From positions 1 to 11,940 of the forward strand of contig LSSK01001488.1 of assembly GCA_001969505.1 (NCBI GenBank): a DNA stretch of 11,940 nucleotides, written 5' to 3'. Numbering within the stretch: position 1 is the first letter of the stretch; each line of letters opens with the position of its first letter. The position numbers and the translations under genes are program-made. This stretch comes from Zancudomyces culisetae. Lineage: Eukaryota; Kickxellomycota; Harpellomycetes; Harpellales; Legeriomycetaceae. The notes beneath the pieces are model-generated. The model was given only the letters and a program-made list of their open reading frames with translations. It was not told the DNA's origin and searched no databases. Shown here piece after piece: positions 7,712 to 11,940 of the stretch.

Positions 7712-10700
7712 ATGGAGGAAAGTGGGGAACAAGATGGAACAAAATGGAACAAGAGATTTCAAGAGTTACCGACACCATTTATGGAAACGAATGCACAAAG
7801 TCGAAACGACTATATACAATACGAGTATAGAAGTGGAGAAGCACTGCAACAACAACAGCAACAACAACAACACCAATTGCAACAAGTACAGTTACAGCAA
7901 CAACAACAGCAACAAGTACAAGTACAGCAGCAATTGCAACAGCAGCAGCAGCAGCAGCAGCGAAAGTATGCAAGTTATCAACAAGATATGGGAGAAATAG
8001 AGTATATAAATAGTAATCGAGCATTCTTGCAAGCACAACAACAAGCACAACAACAGGTACAACAACAACAACAAGTACAGCAGCAGCAGCAGCAACAACA
8101 ACAGCAACAACAGGGAGAGATACAAAGTGTTTATACAAGTATTCCATCAACACAAACACCAGTGATTCCCGGAACTTATGGATCACAAGGATATAGTAAT
8201 AATAATAATAATGGTAGTGGTAGTGGAGCAGGAGGAGGAGGAGGAGGAGGAGGAGGGAATGCAACATTAGGATATTCATTTTTTCATAAAGGAAATGAAA
8301 AAATGGAATATTATTATCATAATGCAGAATTAGGACAAAGAGGAGCAGGAGGAGGAGGAGGAGGAATGATTAAACCACAAGTGATATCAACATCTATATC
8401 AGCACCAAGACTTGGAGGAAGAATAGTAAATAGTTCAAGTAAAAGTTCGGCAACAGTGACAGAAAGATATGGAATACCAGGAGGAGGAGTAGGAGGGACA
8501 GGAGTAGGAGGAGTAGGAGTAGGGGGAGGGGGAGGAACAGGAGGAGGAATGAATATGGGGATGATGGGTCATTCGTATAGTTTTTCAGAAGGAGGTGGAG
8601 GTGGAGGTGGTGGTGCAGGATACCAAACATTATTACAGAGTCATGAACAAGGATATGGAGGATACGGTTATGGGTATGGAGGATATGGTTATGGTTATGG
8701 AGGGTATGGTTATGGATATGGAAGTGGTGCTAGTACTGGTGCTGGTGCTGGTACTGGTACTGGTACTGGAAATGCAAGTGGAAGTGGAAGTGGGAGCGGA
8801 TATGGATATGGATATGGAAGTGCAAGTGGGTATGGAAGCGGATATGGATATGGATATGGGTATGGATATGGCTATAATCAAAGGAGGAGAAAAGAAGAAG
8901 AGTTTGGAGTGGGAGGAGTTGGAATGGGAGGAGTGGGAGGATATTCAAACAAGCATAGTGTTAGAGCAAGTCCTTTTTTTTCCGAAACAAAACAACATGC
9001 AACATTGTATAATTTGAATCAGAGCGAGAGGTATATGGCCAAGGTAATTAGCAAAATCGACCGAGGATTTTTTATATCGGAGGGAGAATGGACGTGTTAT
9101 CGAAGGAATTATTTCCAAATAAGTTGTACAATGTCATTGACGGATAGCAAGGGGCCAATAGGAACGGCTGAGTGTCCATCTTTGGTAGTAGTTGATAAAA
9201 AGGGTAATGAATCAAGAGTTTTAACGGTTGAAAGATTTATGATGGGAATTAGAGCACAAGTTTATGAAGAAGATGATGACGAAGAAGAACAACAACAACA
9301 ACAACAAGAAATGGGAGAAGAAGGAGAATGTGAAGGAGAAGGTGATCAAGAACATGAACATGAACATGGTGGAGTGGAGCATGATGGGGAACAGGATATG
9401 CAAATGAGAGAGGGAGAAGAAGGGCAAAGACAAGGACAAAGACAAGGTGATAAAGAACGAGGTGATAGACATGTGAATAGAAATATAAATAGAGAAAGAG
9501 AAAGAAAAGGAGATAATGATAATCGAATAATGGTAAAAAACGAACAAAGTGAAGGTGGAGGATTAGGATTAGGGTTGGGATTAGGAGGATTAGGGTTGGG
9601 TGTAGGTGTAGGTGTAGGTGTAGGAATAGGTGGAGTTGGAGGAGGAGTTGGAGGAGGAATAGGAATGAGTGGAATAAGTGTAGGTGTAGGTGCAGGAATA
9701 GGAGTAGGTGGAGTAGGTGGAATGGGAGAGAGGAAAAAAACGAGTAAAACAGAAAATAAAAAAATTAAAAGAATAGAACTGATTCAACATACACCAAAAC
9801 GAGACAAAAACATGCAAGCAATCCCCCGACTACAACAAATCCGGCCTGGAGGAAACCTCCAGATTTCATCGGTAGGAACAAATTCTTCAGTTGTAAGTTT
9901 TGAAAGAATCCAATTTAAAGCAGCAACTGCAAACAATGGAAAACGGCGAGCTGCTCAACAATATTATATGTTGGTATTGGAATTATTTGCTGAATGTTCA
10001 AACAAAGACAACAACAACAACAACAACAGCAATACTAATACTAATACTAATACTAGAGTATTGGTGGCTTCTTTAAATACTGCTCCTTTGGTTGTAAGAG
10101 GTCGTAGTCCAAGTCATTATAATGATACTTCTTCTTCAACTACTAATAATGTTTCAATTAAAAGTGGAATGTCTGCAATGTTAATTAATAAACATGATTC
10201 TTTAAAATATCCTAACCCTACAAACACCAACACTACTATCATTCCTAATCCTAACCTTAATCCTAACCTTAATCTTACTACTACTACTACTACTACTGGT
10301 TTAATTGCTAAAAGTAAATCTCTTTTATCTAATGATTTTGATTCAAGATCTTCTCCTCACTCTCATACTCACTCTCTTACTCACTCTCACTCTCTTACTC
10401 ATAATAATACTAATACTCACCCTGCTACTTATTATTCGTATGCTACAACTGGTTTACATAATCAACCTTCTACTTCTACAACAGCAACAACGGCAACTAC
10501 TGCTGCTATGAATTTGGTTGGTAGTAATTCTAGTTATTTTCCTCAAAACTCTTCCAACCCTAATCCCAACACTAACACTCAAGGATTATCTTGTAATACT
10601 GGTTTGAATTTAGGAATTTCTTCCTCTTCATCTTCTTCAAACCATTTAAATTATCATAACCAAAATCCTCAATCTCATTTAACTTCGACTTGTACTAATC

Positions 10701-11287
10701 TGGATTTTGATTTTGATAATCCTCAATCTTCTTCAATTTCTACTTCGAATCCAAATACAAACCCAAATACAAATCCAAACCCAAATCCAAACCCAAACCC
10801 AAATCCAAACAATCCTTCATCTTCTACTTCTTATTATTATTCTAATACTTTGGATCATATTCAATCTTCCTCTGATTATTATTCCTCTTTATCTCAAAGA
10901 AATCATAAATTTCCAAATAACCCTGATTCCTCTGCTTTTACAAACACAAACACAAACACAAACACTACTGATAAATCTGGTCATCCTTCAAATTTTTATT
11001 TCAATTTTAATCCCCAAATCTCTACTACTACTACTACTACTACCAACACAAATACAAACAATAATACAAATACTGCCACTACTCCAACTCCTACTCCAAC
11101 TCCTTCTTCATCTAATCCAACTCAAAATACTTTTAATTCCGTTCCAATTTCTACAAACCAAAGCCAAAACCAAAACATTGATTCAATTAATAATCTCAAT
11201 ACTCCTCAACCTTCCTCTGATCCAAATGATAAACGTCATCATCATCTTGTACTCAATACTCTTACTCTAAATACTCGTAATCTCAAC

Positions 11288-11318
<31 letters not shown>

Positions 11319-11866
11319 TCTATTATCCAAACTCTTCTACTTCAACTAGATTTACTCCTTCTTCTTTTGATTATTATCAAAATAATCATTACAACAACAA
11401 TAACAACAACACTAATACTAATACTAACACTCCTCAATCTTCTACCAATCCAAATTCAAACCTGACTCCCTCTACTGATTTGGATCCTAAACTTGGTATT
11501 TATTATCATTTCCCCCCAAACACAAACACAAACCCTACCTCTTCTACTTCTGCTGTTCAAACTCCTCATCATCTTCATCCTCCCTCCTCATCCTCTTCTT
11601 CTCAAAAATACTTGTATCACTTTTCTAATCATTCCTCTTTTAAACCCAACCCCCCTTCTCACCCTTCTCACCCTTCCCATCCCTCTCATCCTTCTCATCC
11701 TTCTCACCCTTCCCATCCTTCCCATTCTTCCTCAAATAATAATAATATTAATAGTAATACCAGTAACCCCGATTTAATCGACTCTTCTCACCCCTTTGAT
11801 TCTACAAACCCTTCCTCAACCACCCAAAATCTAAATACAAACCCCAATCAATATTATAACTATTAG
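7712..11866 (+). CDS. NDT80/PhoG-family DNA-binding transcription factor with giant low-complexity regions (1384 aa)
   Basis: A predicted nuclear transcription factor with the p53-like Ig fold of the NDT80 family, whose members act in meiosis (Ndt80), starvation proteases (XprG), or incompatibility and development (VIB-1). Layout: polyQ at 46-83 and 107-134; Asn/Gly at 162-182; Gly/Val/Gly patches; Gly-Tyr repeats at 314-388; basic RRRK at 391-394. The DNA-binding domain starts near 441. Its first half holds KIDRGFFISEGEWTCYRRNY and ends near YE at 519. An insert fills about 520-673. A bipartite basic stretch (674-687) follows, then IELIQHTPKRDK, FERIQFKAATANNGKRRAAQ (730-749) and RVLVASLNTAPLVVRGRSP to 803. 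An Asn/Thr insert lies at 767-781. Residues 804-1384 are Asn/Ser/Thr/Pro repeats. Such length is far above the usual 500-700. The frame has no intron that I can see. The family is very sure. The target genes are unknown. Confidence 0.9.
7847..8113 (+). repeat. Two polyglutamine-rich blocks in the NDT80-family protein
   Basis: Residues 46-83 and 107-134 are almost all Gln, with scattered Val, Leu and Ala. CAA and CAG are mixed, so the blocks are not a single recent slippage product. They are separated by RKYASYQQDMGEIEYINSNR. Such blocks typically mediate activation, coiled-coil contacts or condensate formation. Confidence 0.9.
8651..8875 (+). repeat. Gly-Tyr repeat domain
   Basis: Residues 314-388 are built of GYGYGYGG units, a Gly/Thr/Ala/Ser middle part, and a second GYGYG stretch. 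At DNA level the unit is GGATAT with silent variants. [G/S]Y[G/S] spacing is the hallmark of phase-separating domains such as that of FUS. Confidence 0.9.
9269..9730 (+). other. About 154-residue insert within the DNA-binding domain
   Basis: Residues 520-673 run from an acidic patch, through Q6, EHEHEH, an Arg/Gln/Glu charged part (about 560-605), to a Gly-Val-Leu-Ile repeat (about 616-672). No stop interrupts it and I see no good GT-AG intron spanning it. An in-frame intron cannot be fully excluded. Confidence 0.8.
9559..9600 (+). repeat. TTAGGA/TTAGGG/TTGGG-like stretch inside the coding sequence
   Basis: It encodes the Gly-Leu repeat of the insert. The G-strand carries GGG at 9572, 9577, 9593 and 9598 plus several GG, and resembles degenerate telomeric DNA. 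Coding for GL dipeptides explains it without invoking a telomere. Confidence 0.6.
9846..9862 (+). other. 7-bp GC-rich hairpin with AAA loop in the coding sequence
   Basis: CTGGAGG (9846-9852) pairs perfectly with CCTCCAG (9856-9862). It lies in codons for the conserved PGGNLQ segment. Codons around it (ATC CCC CGA CTA, ATC CGG) end in C or G more than those of neighbours. Confidence 0.6.
10010..10054 (+). repeat. Asn then Asn-Thr repeat inserted in the DNA-binding domain
   Basis: Residues 767-781 are Asn/Ser followed by four NT units (AATACT). They separate ELFAECSNKD from RVLVASLNTAPLV, which are close together in other family members. Confidence 0.85.
11288..11317 (+). repeat. Pure (CAA)10, polyglutamine 1193-1202
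   Basis: Ten identical CAA codons, in contrast to the mixed CAA/CAG of the N-terminal blocks. This suggests recent slippage and possible length polymorphism. Confidence 0.9.
11660..11722 (+). repeat. Seven His-Pro-Ser tripeptide repeats (residues 1317-1337)
   Basis: Seven HPS units in tandem, encoded by varying synonymous codons (CAC/CAT, CCT/CCC, TCT/TCC). The 9-bp unit is diverged at silent sites while the peptide is exact. Confidence 0.92.
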
Positions 11867-11940
11867 ACTATTTTATTTTATTTTATATTATTTTATTATT
11901 TTATATTTTTATTTTACCCCCCCCCCCCCCACATCTTCAT
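11867..11940 (+). other. 3' flank of the large gene, with TTTTA repeats and C14
   Basis: After the stop TAG come repeated TTTTA units to about 11916, then fourteen consecutive C at 11917-11930. No AATAAA is visible before the window ends. The T-rich part may belong to the 3' UTR. Confidence 0.6.

Larger units (their letters stand above)
9032..10120 (+). other. NDT80 DNA-binding domain, split by two low-complexity inserts
   Basis: Conserved blocks are residues 441-519, about 688-766 and 782-803. The usual hallmark strings are all present: GFFISEGEWTCYRRNYF, IELIQHTPKRDK, ATANNGKRRAAQQYY and VVRGRSPSHY. They carry the Arg/Lys residues expected to contact DNA. The inserts fall between blocks, probably in surface loops, so the fold may be kept. 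Confidence 0.88.
10121..11863 (+). repeat. C-terminal Asn/Ser/Thr/Pro-rich repeat tail
   Basis: Residues 804-1384 contain no recognisable fold. Visible blocks are T/TH/SL repeats (about 855-905), Asn-Pro repeats from residue 1013 (10748) to about 1034, NTNT blocks, TTTTTTT, PTPTP, Q10 and HPS units. The composition resembles yeast prion-like and activation domains. Tyr residues recur (YYY, DYYSS, FDYYQN). The chain ends in QYYNY. Confidence 0.8.

Noticed and set aside
7456-7778. Minus-strand frames of 90-98 codons resembling a membrane protein
   Set aside because: Hydrophobicity arises from the complement of the (GATA) array and polypurine leader; composition is repetitive and two frames look equally open.
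7686-8000. A + strand frame starting at GTG within the leader and overlapping the large gene
   Set aside because: It reads the polyQ repeat in another frame (Asn/Ser runs) and lacks an ATG start.
8595-9017. Met/Glu/Val-rich + strand frame of 140 codons
   Set aside because: It is the GY repeat read in a shifted frame (MDMDMD, VLVLV) and carries no independent signal.
9559-9600. True interstitial telomere inside the gene
   Set aside because: The units are irregular and fully explained by Gly-Leu dipeptide coding within a continuous frame.
10707-11270. Leu/Ile/Gln-rich + strand frame of 187 codons
   Set aside because: Shadow of the Asn/Thr/Pro repeat tail in another frame; the main frame is open throughout.
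1-11940. CRISPR array, transposon or insertion element
   Set aside because: Repeats are short tandem arrays without unique spacers; no transposase, reverse transcriptase, terminal repeats or target-site duplications were found.

Overview
The window looks like nuclear DNA from an AT-rich fungus. It holds one intron-containing mitochondrial thioredoxin gene and one very long gene for an NDT80/PhoG-family (XprG/VIB-1-like) DNA-binding protein. GT-AG introns, the NDT80 fold (essentially a fungal and amoebozoan family), homopolymer runs and abundant microsatellites all point that way. I cannot name the genus. A CTG codon at a position I recall as conserved Leu in the NDT80 domain (9779-9781) argues for the standard code and against a CUG-Ser yeast.

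Layout. Positions 1-681 hold nothing I can call a gene. Positions 682-1321 on the minus strand hold a three-exon mitochondrial thioredoxin of 151 residues, with an Arg-rich presequence, a WCGPC active site and a cis-Pro. Positions 1322-7711 are about 6.4 kb with no convincing gene between two divergently transcribed genes. This stretch is A-rich and, from about 2400 on, strongly depleted in C on the + strand. It carries T19, GA tracts, (GGGTT)7 followed by G10, (CCA)7, (GT)7, two GATA arrays and several small GC-rich dyads that stand out from the AT background. Positions 7712-11866 are one uninterrupted frame of 1384 codons on the + strand. The end of the window (11867-11940) is a T-rich 3' flank with a C14 run.

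The large protein is modular: two polyQ blocks, poly-Asn/Gly, a Gly-Tyr repeat domain, then an NDT80 DNA-binding domain split by an acidic/Gly-Val insert of about 154 residues and a second short Asn/Thr insert. A C-terminal tail of about 580 residues is made of Asn/Ser/Thr/Pro repeats, including NP, poly-Q and seven HPS units. The conserved blocks on either side of both inserts are intact, so this is probably a working transcription factor with very large low-complexity (condensate- or prion-like) regions.

The most unusual whole-window signal is a strand-composition switch inside this gene. From about 2400 to about 9780 the + strand is purine-rich with G far above C. From about 9960 to the end it is C/T-rich with almost no G. 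Synonymous codons flip with it (Ser AGT to TCT, Leu TTA/TTG to CTT/CTC, Arg AGA to CGT). The two genes have no obvious functional link beyond sharing an upstream region. If the factor resembles VIB-1/XprG/Ndt80, a role in starvation, protease, development or meiosis programmes would be expected, but that is inference.
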